Positions 33,235 to 41,658 of a stretch of 64,000 nt of DNA are shown piece by piece. Source of the stretch: Halomonas sp. A40-4 (lineage in GTDB: Bacteria; Pseudomonadota; Gammaproteobacteria; Pseudomonadales; Halomonadaceae). The notes beneath the pieces were generated by a model. The model saw only the letters and a list, made by a program, of their open reading frames with translations, made no database searches and had not been told where the DNA came from. Numbering within the stretch: position 1 is the first letter of the stretch; each line of letters begins with the position of its first letter. The stretch lies in assembly GCF_015767635.1 (NCBI RefSeq), contig NZ_CP065230.1, forward strand, positions 3,968,001 to 4,032,000, written 5' to 3'. The position numbers and the translations under genes were made by a program.

Positions 33235-34578
33235 ATGGCAAAACTTGCACATGCACAGTGGTCATCGAAAATGGCCTTTGTGCTGGCAGCCGCCGGCTCG
33301 GCAGTAGGCCTGGGTAATATTTGGCGCTTCTCATATCTGGTCGGCGAAAGCGGTGGTGCGGCCTTCGTGCTGGTCTACCTTGCCTGCGTGGCATTGGTCG
33401 GCGTGCCCATTCTACTTTCCGAGTGGATGATCGGCCGACGCGGGCAGAAAAATCCCATCGACAGCATGAAAGAATTGGCCAGCCAAAGCGGCAAGTCCAA
33501 GGGATGGGCGCTGGTGGGTATCAGCGGTGTCCTGGCAGGCTTCCTGATCCTGTCGTTCTATAGCGTGATTGGCGGCTGGTCGCTCAACTATACGCTGAGT
33601 TCAGTGATTGGCACCTTCAGCGGTCAGAATGCCGACAGCATTGGCGCGATCTTTAATGGCATGCTGGCCAGCCCCGGCACGCTACTGCTCTGGCACAGCG
33701 CCTTTATGCTGCTGGTCATCGGCATCGTGGCCCGCGGCGTGACCAAAGGGCTTGAGAGCGCCGTGCGCTCGCTGATGCCCGCGCTGGTCATTTTAATGCT
33801 GATTCTGGTGGGTTATGGGATGACCACCGGCCACTTCGGCGAAACCCTGGCGTTCATGTTCAGTCCGGACTGGAGTGCGCTGAATGGCGGTGTGGTGCTG
33901 GCCGCCATGGGCCAGGCGTTCTTCACGCTGTCGTTGGGCATGGGCATCATGATGGCCTACGGCTCCTACCTGGGCGAAGACGTCAACCTGCTGAGCACAG
34001 CGCGCACGGTCATCATTATTGATACCGCCATTGCGTTGCTGGCCGGTTTGGCCATTTTCCCCATCGTGTTTGCCAATGGCTTGAGCGCTGGCGAAGGGCC
34101 GGGGCTGATCTTCGTTACCCTGCCTATTGCGTTCGGCAACATGACCGGCGGTGTCATTCTGGGGCTGATGTTCTTCCTGTTGCTGACCTTTGCCGCGCTG
34201 ACCTCGGCAATTTCGTTGCTCGAACCCACTGTGGAGATGCTTGAAGAACGCACCTCGCTGTCACGGGTCCCCGCGACGCTGGTCAGCGGTATTGTGGTTT
34301 GGCTATTGGGTGTCGCAGCGCTGCTGTCGTTCAACCTGTGGTCGGATGTCTTGTTCTTCGGGCTGAATATCTTCGACTTGCTTGACACCTTCACCGCGAA
34401 GATTCTGCTGCCGCTCACCGGCCTCGGTGCCGTCGTGTTTGTCGCGTGGCGCCTGGATCGCAAGAGCGTCGAGCAGGAGCTGGCGCTGTCCGGCACAGGG
34501 CTCAGCGTGTGGAACATCATCGCGCGCTTTATCGCGCCGATTGGCGTTATTGTGGTGTTCCTCGCGGGTATCCTTTAA
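33235..34578 (+). CDS. sodium-dependent transporter of the NSS (SNF) family
   Basis: Membrane symporter of 447 residues with about 11 helices. The hallmark GSAVGLGNIWRFSY of helix 1, which lines the sodium and substrate sites, is at residues 21-34. Eleven-helix bacterial NSS proteins such as MhsT carry amino acids. AGGTG precedes the ATG. The cargo cannot be read from sequence; an amino acid is most likely. A perfect hairpin follows the gene at 34590-34614. Confidence 0.9.
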   Translation: MAKLAHAQWSSKMAFVLAAAGSAVGLGNIWRFSYLVGESGGAAFVLVYLACVALVGVPILLSEWMIGRRGQKNPIDSMKELASQSGKSKGWALVGISGVLAGFLILSFYSVIGGWSLNYTLSSVIGTFSGQNADSIGAIFNGMLASPGTLLLWHSAFMLLVIGIVARGVTKGLESAVRSLMPALVILMLILVGYGMTTGHFGETLAFMFSPDWSALNGGVVLAAMGQAFFTLSLGMGIMMAYGSYLGEDVNLLSTARTVIIIDTAIALLAGLAIFPIVFANGLSAGEGPGLIFVTLPIAFGNMTGGVILGLMFFLLLTFAALTSAISLLEPTVEMLEERTSLSRVPATLVSGIVVWLLGVAALLSFNLWSDVLFFGLNIFDLLDTFTAKILLPLTGLGAVVFVAWRLDRKSVEQELALSGTGLSVWNIIARFIAPIGVIVVFLAGIL

Positions 34579-34589
34579 GTCGGGTCAAG

Positions 34590-34614
34590 TTGGCTCTGCG
34601 CTTAGCAGAGCCAA
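34590..34614 (+). terminator. hairpin after the NSS transporter gene
   Basis: Perfect 10-base stem TTGGCTCTGC-GCTTA-GCAGAGCCAA starting 12 bases after the stop. It has no T run, so termination may be partial. Confidence 0.55.
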
Positions 34615-34693
34615 ACGCCCATGACCGTGCTTTATACGGCGAGACTCACGTCAAGCATCGCCGTTGAGCACCTCTCCTGGTGAAATTAGCTTC

Positions 34694-34912
34694 TCAGTGC
34701 AGTTCGCTCTCTTGCCGTTCGTCTTCGTCCGGTAAGGGAGCAATATCCCGCGATAACGCTTGAAATTCCCGATGCAGTTCGATTCCCCGCCGTGCTCGTA
34801 GGTTGCGTTGCGCGGCACTACGCCGACGCTGGACATGTTCATCCACTTCCATGCTCATGAAGATATCGAGCAATTCGCTCTTGACCGAGGTGATGCGTTC
34901 GACATTACGCAT
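34694..34912 (-). CDS. small protein of unknown function, 72 residues
   Basis: Reading frame of 72 residues with a clear ribosome site (GGAGG, nine bases before ATG), which argues for a real gene. The protein is charged, has no signal peptide or membrane helix, and ends in an acidic tail (PLPDEDERQESELH). The central part RRRSAAQRNLRARRGIELHREF is strongly basic and probably helical. I do not recognise a family. It converges with the NSS transporter and is divergent from the RpiR-type regulator. Confidence 0.6.
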   Translation of the reverse strand: MRNVERITSVKSELLDIFMSMEVDEHVQRRRSAAQRNLRARRGIELHREFQALSRDIAPLPDEDERQESELH

Positions 34913-35125
34913 GATCGACGTTCCTCCAGGTGAATATGCCTACGTCCACCTGCATCCGTGACGACTGATAGATGATGCAGTGCGGCACTTCAGTTTTTAC
35001 TATAACCTACTTGACAAAATGATGACCACTTAGAAAAAAGAACCGCCTAACGTCACCCCAACGGTGGCCGCATGCTTTGCTTGCCCATATAGTGAGCTAC
35101 TCGGCTTTATTTTAAGGAGCTAAAC

Positions 35126-35980
35126 GTGAGTCGCGCCCTGTTCGATGAAATGAGACGCCGCATGGAGCACTTTCGCCGCTCCGAGCAGAAAGTGGCGCGG
35201 TTTGTACTGCGTAATCCCGAGGAAGTCATCCATATGCGGATCGTCGACCTTGCCACCGAGGCAAAGGTCAGCGAGCCCACCGTGGTGCGCTTCTGCCGCG
35301 CTCTGGGCTGCAATGGCTTCCAGGACTTTAAACTCCAGCTCGCCCAGATGCTGGCCACCGGCAGCCAGTTTGCCCAGTTCTCGATGAACGATAGCGATTC
35401 CGTCGCCGAGTTCTCGCACAGCATTTTCGATTCGACGGTGGGCACCTTGCTATCGGTACGGGATCGCCTGGATAACGATGCCCTGGGCCGCGCGGTCAAT
35501 GCTCTGGCGATGGCCAATCGGGTCGAGTTTTACGGTTTCGGCGCGTCAGGGGCCGTGGCTTTCGACGCCCAGCACAAATTTTTCCGTTTGCAGATTTCCA
35601 CCTCCGCCTATGCCGACCCCCACATGCAGAACATGTCCGCGGTGACGCTAAAGGAAGGCGATGTGGTGGTAGCGATTTCGCAAACCGGGCGCACCAAGGC
35701 GCTGGTCGCCAGCGTCCGCCTGGCCCGGGAGGCGGGTGCAACGGTGATTGGCCTGTGCCCCAGCGACTCACCGCTGGCAGAAGAGGTGACACTGCCGCTG
35801 TATATCGATGTGCACGAAGACACCGAAATCTACACGCCAATGAGTTCGCGCATCGCCCATCTGGTACTGGTCGACGTGCTGGCAGTGGGCGTCGCCAAGA
35901 CCCGTGGCCCGAAACTCGCCGAGCAGCTCAAGTCGGTGAAGAAGAGCCTTAACTCACTGCGTTTCCCGGAAGACTCGTGA
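35126..35980 (+). CDS. RpiR family regulator, HexR-like
   Basis: Regulator of 284 residues, GTG start with AAGGAG upstream. The N-terminal RpiR HTH (IVDLATEAKVSEPTVVRFCRALG) is followed by a SIS sugar-phosphate domain with GFGASGAVAFDAQHKF and ISQTGRTKAL. It closely follows the pattern of HexR, the repressor of Entner-Doudoroff genes that senses 2-keto-3-deoxy-6-phosphogluconate. Here no sugar gene is adjacent (uvrD follows), so its targets lie elsewhere and the HexR assignment is tentative. Confidence 0.82.
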   Translation: MSRALFDEMRRRMEHFRRSEQKVARFVLRNPEEVIHMRIVDLATEAKVSEPTVVRFCRALGCNGFQDFKLQLAQMLATGSQFAQFSMNDSDSVAEFSHSIFDSTVGTLLSVRDRLDNDALGRAVNALAMANRVEFYGFGASGAVAFDAQHKFFRLQISTSAYADPHMQNMSAVTLKEGDVVVAISQTGRTKALVASVRLAREAGATVIGLCPSDSPLAEEVTLPLYIDVHEDTEIYTPMSSRIAHLVLVDVLAVGVAKTRGPKLAEQLKSVKKSLNSLRFPEDS

Positions 35981-36045
35981 ACGCCAAGTTATCGTTGTGG
36001 CTGTGCTAAACTGACGGCCCATTTTTCGACCCGGCAGCGGCTTAT

Positions 36046-38244
36046 ATGGACGACGTCACGGCGATACTCGATCAGCTTAACTCCGACCAGCGCGAAGCGG
36101 TCAGCGCCCCTCAAGGCAATCTGTTGGTACTGGCGGGTGCCGGCTCGGGCAAAACCCGCGTGCTGGTGCACCGCATTGCCTGGCTGATGCAGGCCGAGGG
36201 CCTGTCCCCCTATGCGCTGCTGGCCGTGACCTTTACCAACAAGGCCGCGCGAGAAATGCGCACCCGTCTGGAAGCGCTGCTGGGGCTGTCGTTGCGCCAT
36301 GTCTGGGTGGGCACCTTCCACTCGATCTCCCATCGCCTGCTGCGCACCCACTGGCAGGATGCGCGGCTGCCACAGCACTTTCAGATCATTGACGCCGACG
36401 ACCAGCTACGGCTTGTAAAACGCCTGCTGAAAGACTACTCCATCGACGACGAACGCTACCCGCCCCGCCAGGTACAGCATTTCATTTCCGGCTGTAAGGA
36501 AGAAGGCCTACGCCCGCATCAGGTCAACGTGGACGGCGATGCCTATATGGGGCAGATGGTCGAGCTCTACGAACGCTACCAGTTGACCTGTGAACGCGGC
36601 GGGCTGGTCGATTTCGGCGAGCTCCTGCTCAGAAGCCTTGAACTGCTGCGCGACAACCCCGCACTGCTGGCCCATTACCGCGAGCGCTTCGGCCACCTGC
36701 TGGTCGACGAATTTCAGGACACCAACACGCTCCAGTACGCCTGGCTGAAGCTGCTCACCGGCATGCAGACGCCAATGACCGTGGTCGGCGACGACGACCA
36801 GTCGATCTACGGCTGGCGCGGGGCCAAGGTCGAAAACATCCGCCGTTTCGAGCAGGAGTTCCCCCAGACGCACACAGTCCGCCTTGAGCAGAACTACCGC
36901 TCCACCAGCGCGATTCTCGATGCGGCCAACGCCTTGATCAGCCACAACAGCGAACGCATGGGCAAACAGCTGTGGACCGACGGCGTCGAGGGTGACCCTA
37001 TATCCGTCTACGCAGGTTTTAACGACCTCGAAGAAGCGCGCTTTATCGTCGACACCATCAAGGAAAAAGTCGATGAAGGCCTCAACCGCCGCGATATGGC
37101 GATTCTCTACCGTTCCAACGCGCAATCGCGTCTGCTGGAAGAGACGTTGATCCGCCAGGGAATGCCCTACCGTATCTACGGCGGCCACCGCTTCTACGAA
37201 CGGCTGGAAATCAAGAACGCCCTGGCCTACCTGCGACTATTGCTCAACCGCGACGACGACGCTTCTCTGGAAAGGGTGATCAACGTGCCGACGCGGGGCA
37301 TTGGCACCCGTACGGTGGAAATCGTTCGCCTGCGCGCCCGCGAGCAAAACATCCCGCTGTGGCAGGCACTGCACGACGCGATTCACGACGGCACGCTGAA
37401 AGGCCGCGCGGGCAACGCGGTGCAGGCCTTTGCCAACCTGATCGAGCAGTTGGATAACGACGCCTCCGGGCTCCCACTGCACGAGATCATCGACCACGTA
37501 ACCGCCCACACGGGCCTGATCGAACACCACAAGAGCGAACGTGGCGAGAAAGGCCAGGCGCGGGTGGAAAACCTCGAGGAGCTGGTCAACGCCGCGCGGG
37601 CCTTCACCCACGGCGATGCCTTTGAAACCCCGGAAGCCGGCGAAGGCATGGCGGCACTGGAGGCGTTCCTGTCAGAAGCCGCCCTCAATGCCGGGGATCA
37701 CGAGGCCGAAGAGTTCGAGGACAGCGTGCAGCTGATGACGCTGCACTCGGCGAAGGGCCTGGAATTCCCCGTGGTATTTATTGCGGGCGTCGAAGAAGGC
37801 CTGTTCCCCCACAAGATGTCACTGGAGGAGCCGGGAAGGCTCGAGGAAGAACGTCGCCTGTGTTACGTCGGCGTGACCCGCGCGATGCAGAAACTTTACC
37901 TCACCCACGCCGAAACCCGCCGCCTGCATGGCAAAGAGGTGTTTCCACGCCCGTCGCGCTTTCTGCGCGAACTGCCGCCGCACCTGCTCGAAGAAGTGCG
38001 CCTCCGCGGACATATTTCCCGCCCGGTCACCGCCTCGCGCACGTCCTTCGCACAACAAAGTGTCGAGGCCAGCGACGACCTGCCCAGCCTGCATGTTGGC
38101 CAGGGGGTAGAACACCCGGTCTTCGGTGAAGGGATAATCCTTAACGCGGAAGGTGAAGGCGCCCGCGCCCGGGTCCAGGTCAGCTTTGAAGGCGAGGGTG
38201 TTAAATGGCTGGTGTTAGGTTTCGCCAAGCTGACACCGCTTTAA
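36046..38244 (+). CDS. uvrD: DNA helicase II UvrD
   Basis: Superfamily 1A helicase of 732 residues unwinding DNA 3' to 5' in nucleotide excision and mismatch repair. Walker A is AGAGSGKT (30-37), motif II VDEFQDTN at about 221-228, motif III GDDDQSIYGWRGA, motif V/VI QLMTLHSAKGLEFPVVF and YVGVTRA. The C-terminal Tudor-like tail (HPVFGEGIILN) is typical of UvrD rather than Rep. No good LexA box was seen upstream. The ribosome site is weak. Confidence 0.95.
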   Translation: MDDVTAILDQLNSDQREAVSAPQGNLLVLAGAGSGKTRVLVHRIAWLMQAEGLSPYALLAVTFTNKAAREMRTRLEALLGLSLRHVWVGTFHSISHRLLRTHWQDARLPQHFQIIDADDQLRLVKRLLKDYSIDDERYPPRQVQHFISGCKEEGLRPHQVNVDGDAYMGQMVELYERYQLTCERGGLVDFGELLLRSLELLRDNPALLAHYRERFGHLLVDEFQDTNTLQYAWLKLLTGMQTPMTVVGDDDQSIYGWRGAKVENIRRFEQEFPQTHTVRLEQNYRSTSAILDAANALISHNSERMGKQLWTDGVEGDPISVYAGFNDLEEARFIVDTIKEKVDEGLNRRDMAILYRSNAQSRLLEETLIRQGMPYRIYGGHRFYERLEIKNALAYLRLLLNRDDDASLERVINVPTRGIGTRTVEIVRLRAREQNIPLWQALHDAIHDGTLKGRAGNAVQAFANLIEQLDNDASGLPLHEIIDHVTAHTGLIEHHKSERGEKGQARVENLEELVNAARAFTHGDAFETPEAGEGMAALEAFLSEAALNAGDHEAEEFEDSVQLMTLHSAKGLEFPVVFIAGVEEGLFPHKMSLEEPGRLEEERRLCYVGVTRAMQKLYLTHAETRRLHGKEVFPRPSRFLRELPPHLLEEVRLRGHISRPVTASRTSFAQQSVEASDDLPSLHVGQGVEHPVFGEGIILNAEGEGARARVQVSFEGEGVKWLVLGFAKLTPL

Positions 38245-38309
38245 ACGACTCGCGACGCATTACTGACGCATCTTTGCGTGCGCGCACCGACTGCCCCACA
38301 GAGAACCTT

Positions 38310-38789
38310 ATGAAACAACGCTTGAAACGCCTCTTTCCCGAAGTGTGCAACGGCTGGTCAGCCTTGAGCGGCTACCACCGTTTTGAACGCATCATCTCGT
38401 TGATACTGACCCTGGCCATCGCCGGGGCCGTGCTGGTTGCCATGTACTACCTGGTCATTCACGTAGTCCAGCTGTTATTCATTCAAAGCCGTGACCCCTT
38501 TGACTACCGCGTGTTTCAAGCGCTATTCGACATGATTCTTACCGTGCTGATTGCCATGGAGTTCAACAACTCCATTGTACGGACGATGACCAGTGGCAAA
38601 GGCTTTATCCATGTCGAGATTGTCGTGCTGATTGCCATCATGGCACTGGTGCGCAAGTTCATGGTGCTGGACATGGAAACCATCGATCCCTGGCAGATTG
38701 CCTCGCTGGCCGCGGCAGTGCTGGCGCTTGGGGGCTGCTACTGGCTGGTTCGCCATGCCAACCGCATGAAAGATGCCAGCGACGATTGA
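38310..38789 (+). CDS. PsiE family (phosphate-starvation-inducible) membrane protein
   Basis: Membrane protein of 159 residues with four hydrophobic helices and the PsiE-type segment IAMEFNNSIVRTM followed by HVEIVVLIAIMALVRKFMV. The start at 38310 has AGAGA upstream; the open frame before it overlaps the uvrD end. In E. coli psiE is induced by phosphate starvation, though its function is unknown. No clear Pho box is visible in the 65-base gap before it. Its presence 2 kb from the pst operon may be coincidental. Confidence 0.85.
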   Translation: MKQRLKRLFPEVCNGWSALSGYHRFERIISLILTLAIAGAVLVAMYYLVIHVVQLLFIQSRDPFDYRVFQALFDMILTVLIAMEFNNSIVRTMTSGKGFIHVEIVVLIAIMALVRKFMVLDMETIDPWQIASLAAAVLALGGCYWLVRHANRMKDASDD

Positions 38790-38896
38790 TCGGAAAACTT
38801 GCGGGCAAAATTCGCCCTCACGCATACTGACGGGCGGAATCGGTGCCCGTGCGCCCCATAAAAAATAGCAACATTACGTTTGGAGTCTTGCTCATC

Positions 38897-39991
38897 ATGC
38901 AACGCCGTCACTTTCTCAAAACCGCCAGCCTTGGCGTCGCAGGGGCCGCCGCCGCCCCTTTCGTGTCCACCTCCCAGGCCCACGCCAACGAAACCTACAA
39001 CTGGGACATGGTCACCTCCTGGCCGAAAAACTTTCCTGCGCTAGGCACCGGTGCCAATGACTTCGCCCGTCGGGTGGAGCAGCTTTCCAACGGCCGCATG
39101 ACAATTACCGTCCACGGCGCGGGCGAGTTGGTACCTGCGCTTGAAGTCTTCGATGCTGTGGCGGCGGGCACTGCGGAAATGGGCCACTCGGCGTCATATT
39201 ACTGGCGTGGAAAAGTCGCCGCTTCGCAGTTTTTCACGGCCGTGCCCTTCGGCATGACCACCACCGAAATGAACGCCTGGCTTTACCACGGTGATGGCCA
39301 GGCGCTGTGGGATGAGATTTACGCTCAGCACAACCTGAAGCCCTTTGCTGTCGGCAATACCGGGCCGCAAATGGCGGGCTGGTTCAAGAAAGAGATCAAC
39401 TCGCTGGACGATATGCAGGGCCTCAAGCTGCGCTTGCCGGGACTAGCTGGTGAAGCCATGAACGGCATCGGCGTGAGCACCGTCAACATGCCGGGGTCGG
39501 AGATCTTCACCTCGCTGCAAACCGGCGTACTGGATGCCGCCGACTGGGTCGGCCCCTATAACGACCTGGCCTTCGGCTTGCATCAGGTGGCGGACTACTA
39601 CTACACCTCGGTGTGGAATGAGCCAACAGCCGCGCTTGAGGGCACCATCAATCTCGACGCCTGGAACGCGCTGCCCGACGACCTGAAAGCCGTCGTCACC
39701 GAAGCCGCACGCGCCTCAAATCTGGCGATGTACAGCGAGTTTGCCTTTCGTAACGCCCAGGCCCTGGAAGCCCTGGTGGACGAACACGATGTACAGTTAC
39801 GCACCTTCCCCGAGGAGGTCATGGCGGCGCTCTATGAAAGCTCTCAGAAAGCCATCCAGCGTCAGGTCGAAGACGACGAAGCATCGCGCCGGGTGTATGA
39901 GTCCTATTCGGCGTTCCAGAAAATCGTCCGTCCCTTCAGCGATGTTGGCGAATACGCCTATTTGAAAAGCCGTGATAACGTAGGTTCATAG
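38897..39991 (+). CDS. TRAP transporter substrate-binding protein with Tat signal, no adjacent partners
   Basis: TRAP binding protein of 364 residues. Unlike the other DctP proteins here it begins with a twin-arginine signal (MQRRHFLKTASLGVAGAAA), so it is probably exported folded by Tat. YNWDMVTSWPKNFPALGTG and the Arg in LKLRLPGLAGEA are typical of the DctP/MctP-like subfamily that binds 2-keto or branched organic acids. No dctQM gene is adjacent. The start at 38897 has GGAG upstream. A bidirectional terminator follows at 40015-40040. The ligand is unknown. Confidence 0.9.
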   Translation: MQRRHFLKTASLGVAGAAAAPFVSTSQAHANETYNWDMVTSWPKNFPALGTGANDFARRVEQLSNGRMTITVHGAGELVPALEVFDAVAAGTAEMGHSASYYWRGKVAASQFFTAVPFGMTTTEMNAWLYHGDGQALWDEIYAQHNLKPFAVGNTGPQMAGWFKKEINSLDDMQGLKLRLPGLAGEAMNGIGVSTVNMPGSEIFTSLQTGVLDAADWVGPYNDLAFGLHQVADYYYTSVWNEPTAALEGTINLDAWNALPDDLKAVVTEAARASNLAMYSEFAFRNAQALEALVDEHDVQLRTFPEEVMAALYESSQKAIQRQVEDDEASRRVYESYSAFQKIVRPFSDVGEYAYLKSRDNVGS

Positions 39992-40014
39992 GCGTTTAGA
40001 TCGCAGACAGGCAT

Positions 40015-40040
40015 AAAGGGCGCTGACTCAAGCGCCCTTT
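40015..40040. terminator. bidirectional terminator between dctP and the thioesterase gene
   Basis: AAAGGGCGC and GCGCCCTTT form a perfect 9-base stem with an 8-base loop between two converging genes. A-rich and T-rich ends make it usable in both directions. Confidence 0.75.
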
Positions 40041-40080
40041 ATGTTTAGAGTCATGTTTCTAGAGTCGCTATAGGGCCTGT

Positions 40081-40494
40081 TTAGTCATGCACCGCGCGGA
40101 TGCGGCCATTGTCGTCCAGCGCCACCATCACAAAGCGTGCCTCGGTCACCTTTTGGCGCTCGTCCAGATGCTGTTCGTGTAGGGCACGTACCCACACCTC
40201 CACATCGATCTTCATCGAGCTATGCCCCACCTCTTGAAGCTGGGTGTACACGCTCACCATCGACCCGACCCGCACCGGGCTTAAAAAATCCATTGCCTCA
40301 ATGGCCACGGTGGCGGTTCGCCCGCCGGCTTCACGGCCAGCCGCCAGCTCGGCCGCCTGATCCATCTGGTTCACCAGCCATCCGCCGGAAATGTCACCGT
40401 AAACATTGGTATCCTGGCGCGAAGCCAGTAATTTGAGGGTCAATTGCCCTTGGGGGGCAGGCACATCGTCCAAATCGGTATCCAGCAGTGTCAT
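40081..40494 (-). CDS. acyl-CoA thioesterase, YciA-like hot-dog fold
   Basis: Hot-dog thioesterase of 137 residues. NVYGDISGGWLVNQMD (30-45) holds the catalytic Asp34 and the central helix; ATVAIEAMDFLSPV is the typical following strand. YciA-type enzymes hydrolyse a wide range of acyl-CoA esters. It is a single gene, divergent from pstS with a 106-base gap. The ribosome site is weak. Confidence 0.88.
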   Translation of the reverse strand: MTLLDTDLDDVPAPQGQLTLKLLASRQDTNVYGDISGGWLVNQMDQAAELAAGREAGGRTATVAIEAMDFLSPVRVGSMVSVYTQLQEVGHSSMKIDVEVWVRALHEQHLDERQKVTEARFVMVALDDNGRIRAVHD

Positions 40495-40600
40495 GTGTCG
40501 GTCGCTTTGTCGGTTTATTATTGTGAAAATCAGGTCGCCATCTGAGGCGCGCCTTGCTGCATTGCAATAAATAACGAGTTAATCACAAGAGAGCTTCCGA

Positions 40601-41557
40601 TTGAATAGTAACGGTTTCGCTTTTCGCATGAAATATCGCGCGGCACTGGGCCTGGCCTGGCTGCTCTTGAGTTTGCCGCTTGTCGGCTGGGCACAGCCCC
40701 AGCAGCCTTCCGTGAGCGGCACCCTGGGCGCCGTTGGCTCGGACACCATGGCCGGATTGATGCTGCGCTGGGGCGAAGCGCTTACCACTCAATATCCGGA
40801 AATCAACGTGCAATTTCAAGCCAGCGGCTCTGCCAGCGCACCGCCGGCTTTGTTGGCGGGCACTACCCGCATCGGCCCCATGTCCCGGCGCATGACCCAC
40901 GAGGAACGCAACGCTTTTATCGAGCGTTATGGCTACCCACCGCTGGAACTGCGCGTGGCACGCGATGCGCTTATCGTGATTGTACATCGTCACAACCCAC
41001 TGTCGGCGATCTCACGTCAGGACGTGGATGCGGTTTTTTCGACCACCCAGGCCTGTGGTGGCGAACAATCGATCGCTCGCTGGGAAACATTGACCCAGGA
41101 CGCGACGGCGCCAAGCGGTCGCATCGCCTTGCACGGACGGAATATGGCCTCGGGCACCTACGGCCTGTTTCGTCAACGCGCGCTGTGCGACGGTGAGTTC
41201 CGCCCCGATATCAGCGAGTACATGGGCGCATCGGCGGTCGTCGCGGCCGTAGGCGAGTCCTACAGAGCAATGGGCTATTCTGGTCATAACCACTTGACGC
41301 CATCGGTAAAGGCACTCTCACTGACCACTACGCAGGGTAACGCCGTGCCGCCCAGCGAAACCGCCATTCAAAGCGGCGACTATCCGCTTTCCCGCTACCT
41401 GTATATCTACGTCAACCTGCCGCCTGACGAATCGCTACCTGCCGCCGAGCGGGCGTTTCTGGATCTCATCATGTCGACTGAAGGTCAGAAAATTACCCGG
41501 GCGTCGGGTTTCGTTCCCCTGCCCCTGGACGATCTGGAGGCTCAGCGGGCATGGTAG
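40601..41557 (+). CDS. pstS: phosphate ABC transporter substrate-binding protein, PstS-like
   Basis: Periplasmic phosphate-binding protein of 318 residues if the TTG at 40601 is used (GAGAG eight bases upstream). The ATG at 40628 is the alternative and gives a cleaner signal peptide (MKYRAALGLAWLLLSLPLVGWA) but has no ribosome site. GSDTMAGLMLRWGE and ASGSASAPPALLAGTTRIGPMSR form the phosphate-binding loops. It is first in pstS-pstC-pstA-pstB-phoU. No Pho box is evident before it; the nearest is after it at 41565-41582. Confidence 0.9.
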   Translation: MNSNGFAFRMKYRAALGLAWLLLSLPLVGWAQPQQPSVSGTLGAVGSDTMAGLMLRWGEALTTQYPEINVQFQASGSASAPPALLAGTTRIGPMSRRMTHEERNAFIERYGYPPLELRVARDALIVIVHRHNPLSAISRQDVDAVFSTTQACGGEQSIARWETLTQDATAPSGRIALHGRNMASGTYGLFRQRALCDGEFRPDISEYMGASAVVAAVGESYRAMGYSGHNHLTPSVKALSLTTTQGNAVPPSETAIQSGDYPLSRYLYIYVNLPPDESLPAAERAFLDLIMSTEGQKITRASGFVPLPLDDLEAQRAW

Positions 41558-41564
41558 CCGGAAT

Positions 41565-41582
41565 CTGTCATTTAATTGTCAC
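41565..41582 (+). promoter_or_regulatory. Pho box between pstS and pstC
   Basis: CTGTCAT-TTAA-TTGTCAC: two PhoB half sites of seven bases separated by an AT-rich four-base spacer, the canonical layout, with a weaker continuation (GTCACGT). It lies 94 bases before pstC and seven bases after the pstS stop, so pstC-pstA-pstB-phoU may have their own PhoB-activated promoter. Confidence 0.75.
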
Positions 41583-41609
41583 ATTGGTCACGTAACGTAA
41601 GGAGCATGC

Positions 41610-41651
41610 ATGTACCCCCAAACGCTGACCCTACCGCTGACTTGCCCATGA
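41610..41651 (+). CDS. putative short leader peptide upstream of pstC
   Basis: A 13-codon frame (MYPQTLTLPLTCP) starts five bases after AAGGAG (41599-41604). Its stop overlaps an ATG (41648) of a second frame, also open from 41606, that ends in a TGA overlapping the pstC ATG. pstC itself has no ribosome site, so its translation may depend on ribosomes finishing one of these short frames. Whether the peptide itself matters is unknown. Confidence 0.4.
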   Translation: MYPQTLTLPLTCP

Positions 41652-41658
41652 TAGTCAA

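Noticed and set aside
35981-36045. LexA (SOS) box before uvrD
   Set aside because: CTGTGCTAAACTGACG only loosely resembles the consensus and lacks the closing ACAG.
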